A stretch of DNA of 64,000 bases from Anaerolineae bacterium. Its GTDB lineage: Bacteria; Chloroflexota; Anaerolineae; 4572-78; J111. Positions within the stretch are counted from its first letter, which is position 1. The number at the start of each line of letters is the position of its first letter. The stretch covers positions 62,001 through 126,000 of the forward strand of contig JAKLJP010000018.1 of assembly GCA_023151115.1 (NCBI GenBank), written 5' to 3'. A program made the translations under genes and the position numbers. Below, piece after piece: positions 55,341 through 63,292 of the stretch. The notes beneath the pieces are model-generated. The model was not told the origin of the DNA, searched no databases, and was given only the letters and a program-made list of their open reading frames with translations.

Positions 55341-56582
55341 TCACATCGGCTCAGCTTTTGAGTAGAATATTAATGGCAAAGCCGCCAGGCTAAGCAGTAC
55401 TGGCAATGTAAAGCGATAGACTAACTCCGCTGAAGAAATCTGGACGCCAGTGAAGCCGGTCAGGAGCAAAGGTATCACAAAAGCCAGCATTCCAGCCACA
55501 AATAAACCCACCGTTCCTACCCATAGCCAATTAACGTACTGCGGGTAAAGTGGGGCAAAGCCATTCAGCAAAATGGCTAAAACCAGCCCCATAAGCACAA
55601 TATTAAGCATCCCGTAAATGGGTACAATCAGCGCGGTAATCGTTACTCCCCAGGCCAGCAAGCCTCTAAAATTAATCGCACTGGCCGGATAGCGCCGCAA
55701 GTGGAAGGTTAACCAGAGTGTGATCAATCCCAAAACCAAACTTACAAGCTGGTACGGATTCCAAACCCGATCCACTACCGACAGCACAGGGGGATAACTA
55801 GCCAGTGCTTGGCTAAATGTCATTACCCAATTGGGTTCAAATAATTCGGGGATACCCCATAGGAGCAGACAAATTATCAACCAACCTATCCAAAAAGTTC
55901 GACGCTCGCGCTGGAGCGCCGTCCACACCAGTAAAATCAGCAAGGGCAGGACTGCCACCTGCGGTTTGAACAACATACCTCCAGCTAAGATACCGGCCAA
56001 CAAGTATTGGCGGCGGCAGAGCGCATAATAAGTCAACGCCAGAGCAGCAGCAGTCAGAGAGTTGAATTGAGCATAAATGGTATGCTGTAAAACGGGTACT
56101 GAGGTAGTCATCAAAACCAGCAGCCAGGTTAGTTTATTAACCGATAGGTTTGGCCGGGGATACCGAGCAAAAATAATGATACTCAACCACAGGCACCACA
56201 AACCTAACATTCGCCAGATAAAAACGGCTGTGTTATAAGGAAGCAACGATAAAGGTCCGGTGAAAAACAATAACGTTGCCGGGTAGTAGAAGCGCAAGTC
56301 AAACGCATGCGGCCAGCCGACAATGTTCACCAATTCATAGGCATTGGCCCAGTCGTACAAACTGCGGCCGCTAACCAGCAACATTTTGGAGGCATACCAA
56401 CGAGAGTACAAATCATCAATCAGTAGCCGGTTAGGCAAATGTAAAAATAGATAGGCAATCCCAACGCTGTAGAATAAACCAACCAGGGCCAAAGCAATCA
56501 TTTTGGCTCGATCTTCACGGACTACGGATATTAAGCTAGTGGAAGGACCAACGTCGTGTTCTTGATCAGGCGATTGGAGCAT
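55341..56582 (-). CDS. GT87-like membrane glycosyltransferase
   Basis: 413 residues. Cytoplasmic tail of about 27 residues, then DDLYSRWYASKMLLVSGRSL-YD in the first loop, and FYYPATLLFFTGPLSLLPYN, as in GT87. LLAGILAGGMLFKPQVAVLP is the usual middle motif. A second, distantly similar copy to the 53291 gene. It begins 3 nt after the 56586 gene ends, so they form one unit. Repeat-free. Confidence 0.82.
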   Translation of the reverse strand: MLQSPDQEHDVGPSTSLISVVREDRAKMIALALVGLFYSVGIAYLFLHLPNRLLIDDLYSRWYASKMLLVSGRSLYDWANAYELVNIVGWPHAFDLRFYYPATLLFFTGPLSLLPYNTAVFIWRMLGLWCLWLSIIIFARYPRPNLSVNKLTWLLVLMTTSVPVLQHTIYAQFNSLTAAALALTYYALCRRQYLLAGILAGGMLFKPQVAVLPLLILLVWTALQRERRTFWIGWLIICLLLWGIPELFEPNWVMTFSQALASYPPVLSVVDRVWNPYQLVSLVLGLITLWLTFHLRRYPASAINFRGLLAWGVTITALIVPIYGMLNIVLMGLVLAILLNGFAPLYPQYVNWLWVGTVGLFVAGMLAFVIPLLLTGFTGVQISSAELVYRFTLPVLLSLAALPLIFYSKAEPM

Positions 56583-56585
56583 AGG

Positions 56586-58055
56586 CTACTTGTAAATTTG
56601 AAGACGGACACAAGCAAATTCTTTAACTTCAACTAACCGATGTTGATTATTATCCAGCCACTCTTGGAAAACAATGGGCAAATTCAAGGCCGGCAGCGAA
56701 AAATCCTGACAATGGCCTGCTAGATGGGTTGAATTATTGGGATAATCAAGTACCAACCACACCTTATGTTCCCCTGCTTGGGGAGAGAGTTTTGGTAAGT
56801 CAACCTGCGGGCCAGTTATAATTGGTTTAAGAGGCAGGGAGCCATGATAATAAAAAAAGAGGGACAACAGAGTTTGGTATTTCCACAGAGCGATAACATC
56901 ACCTGATCCTGCCTGCTCTTCTAAATAAGCCCCCAAACTACGCCAATCCGCCCGATTGTAAACATTGGGATCATAATACACCCGCCACAAACCACCCAGC
57001 ATTGCTCCTAAAACCAGAGCCATCACCCCAATTTGGAGCAGCCTTTGAGAGCGCAATTGATACAATCCTAAAGCAATCAACAACACAAACGCCGGCAGCG
57101 ATAGACTAATATAACGATCAACGTACATGGGCAATCGAAACGACATCCAAAATGCTGCTAATGGCGGCACAAAGCCCCACAAGATTAATAAAAGACCGTT
57201 TGCTATCCACCGGGCCTGATTGACACCCAACACAAAAAGCAGACAGAACAAAACTAACATAAAGAAGATGTAAGAGGTCAACTCTACCGTATAACCCAGA
57301 CTAAAATTCCAGAAGGTTTGTAGTAAATCGTAGCTGGTAGGTGGTCTACGGGCAGCGCTGCCGAAATAGAAATTACCCCATCGGATCATAATAAGAATCC
57401 ATGGCAGTAGCGACAACCCTGCCAGTAGTTGGGTAGCCAGCCAGGGTCGCAACAAATGGTAATTTTGTTTAACGGTGATAACGATAAAAATAAACTGGAC
57501 TAAGGGAATAAAGAATGCAAAGTAATGGGTATTGAGGCCGATAGCCGTAAATAGGGTCAGTCCCAACCAATTTTGCCGGCGAGGAGATTGTAGGTTTCGG
57601 CCAAAAAAAAACATTGTCCCCAGAGTGGCAACCATGACCATTGTATACATTCTGGTTTCTTGAGAATACCAAACATGAAAGGGATTGAGGGTGAGCAAAA
57701 CAGCGGCTAACACACCCAATTGAGGCTGAGCAATAATCCGGCCCATTTGGGCAATGAGGGGAATAGCCAAAACCCCAAGAACCACCGATAGAAAACGCAA
57801 GCTAAATTCGCTAAACCCACCCGCAGCAAAGGGACGCAGCAGTAAATAATAGAGCGGCGAGTGCTGCAAGCCCTCCTCTAACATTGATTGGATAGCTGCG
57901 TCAAGAGGACTTGAGCTAATGAAGGCACTGAACGATTCATCAAACCATAGGCTCTGGGCATCCAGACGATGAAGACGCAGAAAAAAAGCACAGGCAGTCA
58001 AACCCATAAGTAGCCATTTTTGGTTTAGAGTGAACTGTTTGTGGTAGAGGCTCAT
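56586..58055 (-). CDS. GT39 family membrane glycosyltransferase
   Basis: 489 residues. LRLHRLDAQSLWFDESFSAF with catalytic DE, LQHSPLYYLLLRPF, and LNPFHVWYSQETRMYTMVMV. About 11 helices and an external C-terminal domain of about 120 residues (YLEEQAGSGDVIALWKYQTL). Its A+T content looks higher than that of the neighbouring GT39 genes and no arrays interrupt it, so it may have joined the cluster later (by eye). First gene of this run, with an extended -10 at 58072. Confidence 0.88.
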   Translation of the reverse strand: MSLYHKQFTLNQKWLLMGLTACAFFLRLHRLDAQSLWFDESFSAFISSSPLDAAIQSMLEEGLQHSPLYYLLLRPFAAGGFSEFSLRFLSVVLGVLAIPLIAQMGRIIAQPQLGVLAAVLLTLNPFHVWYSQETRMYTMVMVATLGTMFFFGRNLQSPRRQNWLGLTLFTAIGLNTHYFAFFIPLVQFIFIVITVKQNYHLLRPWLATQLLAGLSLLPWILIMIRWGNFYFGSAARRPPTSYDLLQTFWNFSLGYTVELTSYIFFMLVLFCLLFVLGVNQARWIANGLLLILWGFVPPLAAFWMSFRLPMYVDRYISLSLPAFVLLIALGLYQLRSQRLLQIGVMALVLGAMLGGLWRVYYDPNVYNRADWRSLGAYLEEQAGSGDVIALWKYQTLLSLFFYYHGSLPLKPIITGPQVDLPKLSPQAGEHKVWLVLDYPNNSTHLAGHCQDFSLPALNLPIVFQEWLDNNQHRLVEVKEFACVRLQIYK

Positions 58056-58071
58056 TGGATAAATTGAGCTT

Positions 58072-58080
58072 ATTGTACCA
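58072..58080 (-). promoter_or_regulatory. extended -10 promoter of the 56586 gene
   Basis: Minus strand TGGTACAAT about 17 nt before the start codon. The -35 is weak (TTGAAG at a 15-nt spacing). Confidence 0.5.
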
Positions 58081-58153
58081 TAGAATCAACGCCTTCAAGG
58101 AGGGACTGATGGTACTATTCAATTTTATCATCAATTGTTAAAATATGGAATGT

Positions 58154-60589
58154 TTAGGGCCGGACCAGTCGCATTTCGATCCAGGTGGCCCAATCATAGC
58201 TCAGACTGGCGCCGCCCTTGACCCGTAGGGTGAATGTCCCGGTTTGGCCGGGTGGCAGCGAGGTCAAAGCCTGCCGGATGGCAACAGGCGTATCTTCATA
58301 TTTGACCGATTTGGAGAAGAGCAGTTGATCCGGCCCATTAGCCGGTTTGAACGACATCTCAAAGGTCACACCGTCATCATTAATGGCTGCTGCTTTGGGC
58401 AAGCCGAGGCTGCCAATGAGAGCGTCGCCGGGCTGAAGCGGTGTATCTACCTGATAGACTCCTTCAATCAAGCCCAATTCCAGATGAGGATGGGTTAATA
58501 ACACATTGCCCGGAACGGTTGTCTCGCCTCTAAATTCGGCGGGACCGAGGGCGACCAGCCCCTGCGGGTCGGGAATGATCAGGTTGCGGTCAATCGGCGT
58601 TTCAGCTAAGGTATAAGTTGTGCCACCCGCTGACCACTGAGCCTGAGCCGCATTGGCGACAAAATCGTACAATGGGGTGGCGTTAGCCTCATCCACCCGC
58701 AGAATACCCGGCACTACTTTGATTTCAAGGTATAAGTCCGGGCCAAACGGCTCACCATCCAACCCCACAAGCTGCCAGTTACCGCGATACGTGCCTGGCA
58801 AATCGGGCGCAACCATGGGGATAGTAATTGAGCCGGTCGCTTCCGGCTCGACCCGCTCGACCAGCGGCACGCTTTCCGGCGCGCCCATCAGGTCGCCCTC
58901 GATAAAACGGATCGCATACCCGCCACCCCAGGGACAATCGCCGTAATTGGTCACCGACCAGACCTTTTCAAATGGCTCGCCGGGTGCAAATTCCGTGCCG
59001 TCTTTGACTGTCACATCACCGGCGAAGCGGCCTTTGTTGGCGCAGCCAGCCGGCAGGGCGATGGTGGGCAGCGGAGTAGGTTGCGGACGAGCCGGGGTCG
59101 GCGTGATGACATCGCCGGCCTGAACACTGACTACCTCGGTGGGGGTCGGCAAGGGCGAATTGCTGGTCGCGACGAGGGTAGCGCTTGAAGTTAAGGTGGG
59201 CTGGGCCTGGAGAGCAGTCTGGTTGGGAGACGTCGCCGGGGGAGAAGCAACCGGACTATTCCCGGCCAGGACTGCCCCGGTGGTAACAGTTGGGGCAGGG
59301 TTAGCCCCGGCTGAAACAATCTCAGGTGAGTCGCTCTCCGCCGCCAGCAGGTAGTGACCGGCCAAAAAACCCAGCAGACTAAAGAGCAGCACTGCCACCA
59401 CCGCCACTCCGTAAATCGGCCAGCCCCGCCGGGCTGGCGGCTGGGGATTAAGACCTGCCGGCGGCAGCGTCACCGGCGGCAGTGGGCGGGTACTGGTTTT
59501 GACTTTGGTCAAATTGTCCCAGTCGGGCGCTAGAGGCAGCGGTTGGCGAGCCGGCGCAGCCTGAGTGACCGGCTTTGCCAGCACACGAGTCATACTCACG
59601 GCCAGGGTATCCCGGCAGCCGCGTTTGGCTGCCATTTCAACCAGGCGGCGGCTGGCCACTTCCGGCGGGTTTTGAGTCACTGTTTGGGCAATTTCGGTCT
59701 CGCTGACGTAGCCGGTCAAACCGCCGCTGCACAAGACCACCATATCGCCGGGAAAGAGACGGCGCGAGAACAGGTCAATTTTGATATGTTCACTCAGACC
59801 CAACGCGCAGGAGGGGGGAGAGAGTTGGAGAGTTGGAAGGTTGGAAGGCTTGTCCCGAGCGAAGTCGAAGGGTTGGAAGATTGGAAGGCTTGTCCCGAGC
59901 GAAGGCTCCCCTGAGCTAGGTCGAAGGGTTGGAGGGTTGGAGGAAAGAGAAGGTTGGCTGGGGGAAGGCGTTTCTTTTTCGGCTAATAGGCGGGATTTGG
60001 CTTCTTCCGCCGAACTTTTGGCGGTGGCGTCTTCTTCCCCCGGCGCTTCAGTTTTGTTTTCTTCGAGAGGGTTATCTCCTCCCGGCTCTGCTTTGGGACT
60101 ATCCGGCGGCTCGGCGGCGACCTCACGGGCCAGGCGCTGCGGTGAACTGTTTTCGCCGGTAAGCTGTTCGATGTCTTGATCCCAGACCACGTAGGCCCGG
60201 CCATCGCCCACCCCGGCCACCAACAGCTTGTTCTGGTGGATCAGGGCGGCCAGCACGGTGGTGCCGACCGGCCGCCGTTCGGGGAAGCGGCGATTGCGCT
60301 CAAAGATGGCGGTGTTGGTCTGGCGAATAACCTCCAGCAGCCGTTTTTCCAAATCAGGTTCGCGGGAATGATAATAATCGTGCAGGATTTTTTGGAGGGC
60401 AAAGCGGCCGGCCATTTCACCGGCGGCCACACCGCCCACGCCATCGGTCACTACCAGTAGCCGGCCATGCCGGGTTAAATCGTTTATCTGGGTCGGCTCG
60501 TAATAGCCGACCAGTTCCACTTGGGGCTGAGGATGGTTAGTTTGGCTAAACAGGCCAAATTCAACCGCGTGTTCGTCTAACTTTGACAT
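58154..60589 (-). CDS. PP2C-like phosphatase fused by a membrane helix to an NBR1-type Ig domain
   Basis: 811 residues. Residues about 1-150 and 265-345 form a PP2C fold: VVTDGVGGVAAGEMAGRFAL and VAGVGDGRAYVVW are good motifs. The later metal motif, usually CSDGLT, reads CSGGLTGYV, and DTLAVSMT replaces DNxT; the first NED-type motif is also missing. Phosphatase activity is therefore doubtful. Between the halves lies a low-complexity insert built from the array at 59818-59950. One membrane helix (GVAVVAVLLFSLLGFLAGHY, about 398) leads to a Thr/Pro/Ala-rich stalk and an NBR1-like Ig domain (about 515-625: FEKVWSVTNYGDCPWGGGYA; PGTYRGNWQLVGLDGEPFGP). A last beta domain ends the protein. Confidence 0.82.
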   Translation of the reverse strand: MSKLDEHAVEFGLFSQTNHPQPQVELVGYYEPTQINDLTRHGRLLVVTDGVGGVAAGEMAGRFALQKILHDYYHSREPDLEKRLLEVIRQTNTAIFERNRRFPERRPVGTTVLAALIHQNKLLVAGVGDGRAYVVWDQDIEQLTGENSSPQRLAREVAAEPPDSPKAEPGGDNPLEENKTEAPGEEDATAKSSAEEAKSRLLAEKETPSPSQPSLSSNPPTLRPSSGEPSLGTSLPIFQPFDFARDKPSNLPTLQLSPPSCALGLSEHIKIDLFSRRLFPGDMVVLCSGGLTGYVSETEIAQTVTQNPPEVASRRLVEMAAKRGCRDTLAVSMTRVLAKPVTQAAPARQPLPLAPDWDNLTKVKTSTRPLPPVTLPPAGLNPQPPARRGWPIYGVAVVAVLLFSLLGFLAGHYLLAAESDSPEIVSAGANPAPTVTTGAVLAGNSPVASPPATSPNQTALQAQPTLTSSATLVATSNSPLPTPTEVVSVQAGDVITPTPARPQPTPLPTIALPAGCANKGRFAGDVTVKDGTEFAPGEPFEKVWSVTNYGDCPWGGGYAIRFIEGDLMGAPESVPLVERVEPEATGSITIPMVAPDLPGTYRGNWQLVGLDGEPFGPDLYLEIKVVPGILRVDEANATPLYDFVANAAQAQWSAGGTTYTLAETPIDRNLIIPDPQGLVALGPAEFRGETTVPGNVLLTHPHLELGLIEGVYQVDTPLQPGDALIGSLGLPKAAAINDDGVTFEMSFKPANGPDQLLFSKSVKYEDTPVAIRQALTSLPPGQTGTFTLRVKGGASLSYDWATWIEMRLVRP
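59818..59950. repeat. GTTGGAAG 8-nt array with GAGCGAAGTCGAAGG units inside a CDS
   Basis: AGAGTTGG/AAGGTTGG units plus two CTTGTCCCGAGCGAAG stretches. In frame in the PP2C-like gene, lengthening the loop between phosphatase motifs. Confidence 0.85.
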
Positions 60590-60947
60590 AGATTTATGAT
60601 TATAACATTATGTTTGGGATTTGATAAAACGGCGCGCCTAAGCGTTATGGCTTAGAAATATCCTCTAACCCTACGCCGAATCAACGGTTTTTATACGCTT
60701 GGCTTAAGGCTATCCTTCAGTATTGAAAAATAAAGCTTTGAGCGGTAATCCTCCTGAACCAACTTGACGATTTGAGCCAGAACAATAAGATAGAGGCTAA
60801 GTGCAATACTATTCAAATAACGTAGTTTAGCCCCTTATGGACGGGCACGAGGCCCTATGCTACAGCCTTATTTGAAAAGTATTGAGGCTAAGCAAAATCT
60901 CAGCCTTAGCCTCAGCCTTAACCTTTTCACCAGGAGAAGCATTACGC
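60590..60947. other. intergenic region between divergent genes
   Basis: Holds the putative MITE at 60794-60891 and CAGCCTTAGCCTCAGCCTT-type units at 60900-60925. No gene is supported. Confidence 0.6.
60794..60891. mobile_element. MITE-like element with 8-bp direct flanks
   Basis: AGGCTAAG at 60794-60801 and again at 60885-60892 borders arms CAATACTATTCAAATAA (60804-60820) and TTATTTGAAAAGTATTG (60868-60884), 15 of 17 pairing. About 83 bp, no transposase. Confidence 0.55.
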
Positions 60948-61694
60948 ATGATCCAGGCCGTCACCTTCGACTTCTGGGATACTATCGTCGCCGATGACTC
61001 GGACGAATCCAAGCGGGCGGCCCAAGGTTTACAAAGCAAACCGGCTACCCGCCTGCGCCTGTTTACCGAGGAAATTTCTCGCCACCACCCCCATATTCCC
61101 GCCGAGCGGATTGCCGAGGCGTTCCAGTACGCCAACCAGCGTTTCAACCATTACTGGAAAAATGAGCATGTCACCCCCAGTGTGGCGGCGCGGCTGCAAG
61201 AGGGCTACGCCTTTTTAGACATCACCTACACCCCCGGCTTCGATGCCCTGGTCCAGGAGATCGAAGAGATGGAACTGCGCATCCCGCCCGACTTTTCTCC
61301 CGGCGTCCACGAGGCGCTGGCGGCGCTGGCGGCTAACTACAAGCTCGGCATCATCTCCGATACCATCCACACCACCGGCCGGGGCTTGCGCCGTCTGCTG
61401 GAAAGCCAGGGCCTACTCAGCCACTTTAACTACTTTGTCTTTTCCGATGAGGTCGGCGCATCCAAGCCCGCGCCGGTTGTTTTTGAGCAAGCGGCCCAGG
61501 GCTTGGGCGTACCCCTGGCCCAGATTGTCCACGTGGGCGACCGCGAGAGCAACGATATTGCCGGCCCGCTGGCTGTAGGTATGCAGGCCATTCTTTACAC
61601 CGGCGTGATTGACCGCGGCAGCGCCACTACTCGCGCCAGCGCCGTCTGCCGCCATTTTGCCGACCTACCAACGATTATTGAGCAACTACCGTAA
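60948..61694 (+). CDS. HAD-superfamily hydrolase
   Basis: 248 residues from ATG 60948 (AGGAGA upstream; a longer frame from 60882 begins in repeat DNA). Haloacid dehalogenase fold: motif I VTFDFWDTIV (nucleophile Asp and Asp+4), motif II LGIISDTIHT, motif III Lys in EVGASKPAP, motif IV HVGDRESNDIAG. The cap is helical. These enzymes usually dephosphorylate small metabolites; the substrate cannot be read from sequence. It is followed by the GCS2-like gene after an array of about 100 nt. Confidence 0.9.
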   Translation: MIQAVTFDFWDTIVADDSDESKRAAQGLQSKPATRLRLFTEEISRHHPHIPAERIAEAFQYANQRFNHYWKNEHVTPSVAARLQEGYAFLDITYTPGFDALVQEIEEMELRIPPDFSPGVHEALAALAANYKLGIISDTIHTTGRGLRRLLESQGLLSHFNYFVFSDEVGASKPAPVVFEQAAQGLGVPLAQIVHVGDRESNDIAGPLAVGMQAILYTGVIDRGSATTRASAVCRHFADLPTIIEQLP

Positions 61695-61706
61695 GAAGGG
61701 GGAGGG

Positions 61707-61789
61707 AAGAATGGAAGGCTGGAAGACTGGAAGGTTGGAAGACAGAAATTGCCCAACCTTCCAACCTTCCAACCATCCAACCTTCCACA
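61707..61789. repeat. inverted pair of GGAAGACT/CCAACCTT arrays
   Basis: Left: ATGGAAGGCTGGAAGACTGG-type units; right: CCAACCTT units, with loop ACAGAAATTG. A strong hairpin just before the start of the GCS2-like gene. Confidence 0.88.
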
Positions 61790-61799
61790 GATTTTGCCG

Positions 61800-63080
61800 A
61801 TGACGCTAAAACAAACCATTGACACTCTGGCCGCCGAGTTTGCCTCTCACTTTCCGCCTACGTTGGACGGCCCCCGCACCATTGGCCGCGAAGCGGAATA
61901 CCCCGTAGTCACCGCCAGCGGTGAGGCCGCCGATATCCGCCGCTTGTGGGAGCCATTAGAAACCAGGGGTGACTTTCGGGTGCAGCACGACAGCAACGAT
62001 CCCACCCGACTGATTGTCAGTTTGGAAGATGATGAAGTCAGCTACGCTTTGGAGGTGGGACTTGGCACCATCGAGGTCATCACCGGCCCCTGCGCCGACC
62101 TGTTTGAACTGCAAGCCGCCCACGAAGCGGCTATGCGCCGGTTGGTGGAGGCTGCCCGCGAGTTGGATTATCGGGTGCTGGGCTACGGCATCCAGCCGCT
62201 CACGCCGCCCACGCCAGAACTTCTCACCCCCAAACAGCGCTACCTGCTGCTGGATGAAGTCATGGAAGGGGCCTGGCGCTGGTTCACCCTCACCGCCAGC
62301 GATCAGGTACAAATAGACATCAGCCGGGCCGAACTGGTCCAATTGCTCAACTTTGGCAACCTCATGGCCCCGGTAATAATTGCCCTCTGCGCCAATTCGC
62401 CGGTTTGGGGCGGGCAGGTGAGCCAATACGCCAGCGCCCGCGAGGGGCATATAGGCCAGTCCTATGCCGGCAAATACCGCTATGGTATGCTTGAACGGCC
62501 CTACGCCGATGTGGCCGACTTTATCGGCACGCTGGCCGAGGAAACCTGCCTGATCCTGCGCCACAACAACACCTATTATCCCTACAACCGGCCTTTTTCC
62601 ACCTACCTGGCCGACCACGGCCCCGATTTTGCCGCTTACCTGACCCACGAACATTACACCTGGAACAGCGCCCGCGCCCGCACCAACCACGCCACCCTGG
62701 AACTGCGTCCGGCCTGCCAGCAGCCCTGGCCCGAACACATGGCCGCCGCCGCCCTGGGCCTGGGCTTGATTGAAGCGGCTGCGGCCATTGAAGCTTACCT
62801 TGACGATCTGTTTGGCCCTAATACCTGGTCCACCCTACGAGCCTACCAGCAGCAGGTCATCCAGCACGGTTTGGCGGCCCCCCAGCCCGCACCCGACATG
62901 CTCCACCACATCCTAACCCTGGCCGCTGCCGGCTTGCAGCAGCGTGGACGCGGCGAAGAACGTTTGCTAGAGCCGCTCTTTGACCGCCTAACCCGCGGCC
63001 TCAACCCGGCTCAAGAGGCGCTTCATCTTTTTCAACAGGCTGGCCTGACCGGGCTACTGGCGTATCTAACCATTGTCTAA
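61800..63080 (+). CDS. glutamate-cysteine ligase family 2 (GCS2) protein
   Basis: 426 residues from ATG 61800 (an upstream frame from 61749 is repeat-derived). GCS2/EgtA-type ligase joining glutamate and cysteine with ATP, first step of glutathione or ergothioneine pathways. Motifs: GREAEYPVV near residue 28, ALEVGLGTIEVITGPCADLF near 90, MEGAWRWFTLTASDQVQIDI near 165, HNNTYYPYNRPF and ARTNHATLELRPACQQP near 300 as metal and substrate residues. No glutathione synthetase or egt genes are nearby, so the product is not clear from context. The ribosome site is weak. Confidence 0.85.
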   Translation: MTLKQTIDTLAAEFASHFPPTLDGPRTIGREAEYPVVTASGEAADIRRLWEPLETRGDFRVQHDSNDPTRLIVSLEDDEVSYALEVGLGTIEVITGPCADLFELQAAHEAAMRRLVEAARELDYRVLGYGIQPLTPPTPELLTPKQRYLLLDEVMEGAWRWFTLTASDQVQIDISRAELVQLLNFGNLMAPVIIALCANSPVWGGQVSQYASAREGHIGQSYAGKYRYGMLERPYADVADFIGTLAEETCLILRHNNTYYPYNRPFSTYLADHGPDFAAYLTHEHYTWNSARARTNHATLELRPACQQPWPEHMAAAALGLGLIEAAAAIEAYLDDLFGPNTWSTLRAYQQQVIQHGLAAPQPAPDMLHHILTLAAAGLQQRGRGEERLLEPLFDRLTRGLNPAQEALHLFQQAGLTGLLAYLTIV

Positions 63081-63085
63081 CGCCC

Positions 63086-63193
63086 GCCCTGGCATGAACT
63101 GCCAGGGCCGCAAGCGCAACAGCGCCGGGTGAACCCGGCTTTAGCCCGATTAATCGGGCGTTGTGCCATAGTCCGGCGACTTCATCGCCGGAC
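63086..63193. repeat. four consecutive palindromes after the GCS2 gene
   Basis: GCCCTGGC/GCCAGGGC (63086-63108), CCGGGT/ACCCGG (63125-63138), GCCCGATTAATCGGGC (63144-63159), GTCCGGCGA/TCGCCGGAC (63171-63193). The first may end transcription; the last resembles other REP-like units in the window. Confidence 0.7.
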
Positions 63194-63292
63194 GAGCGCC
63201 GGTGGTAAAGGTTACTCTGGAGTTTCCGAATGCTCTCATTAAGAATTATCTATGTGTCTCTGTGTATATCTGTGGACCCCTAAGCAAAAGCG

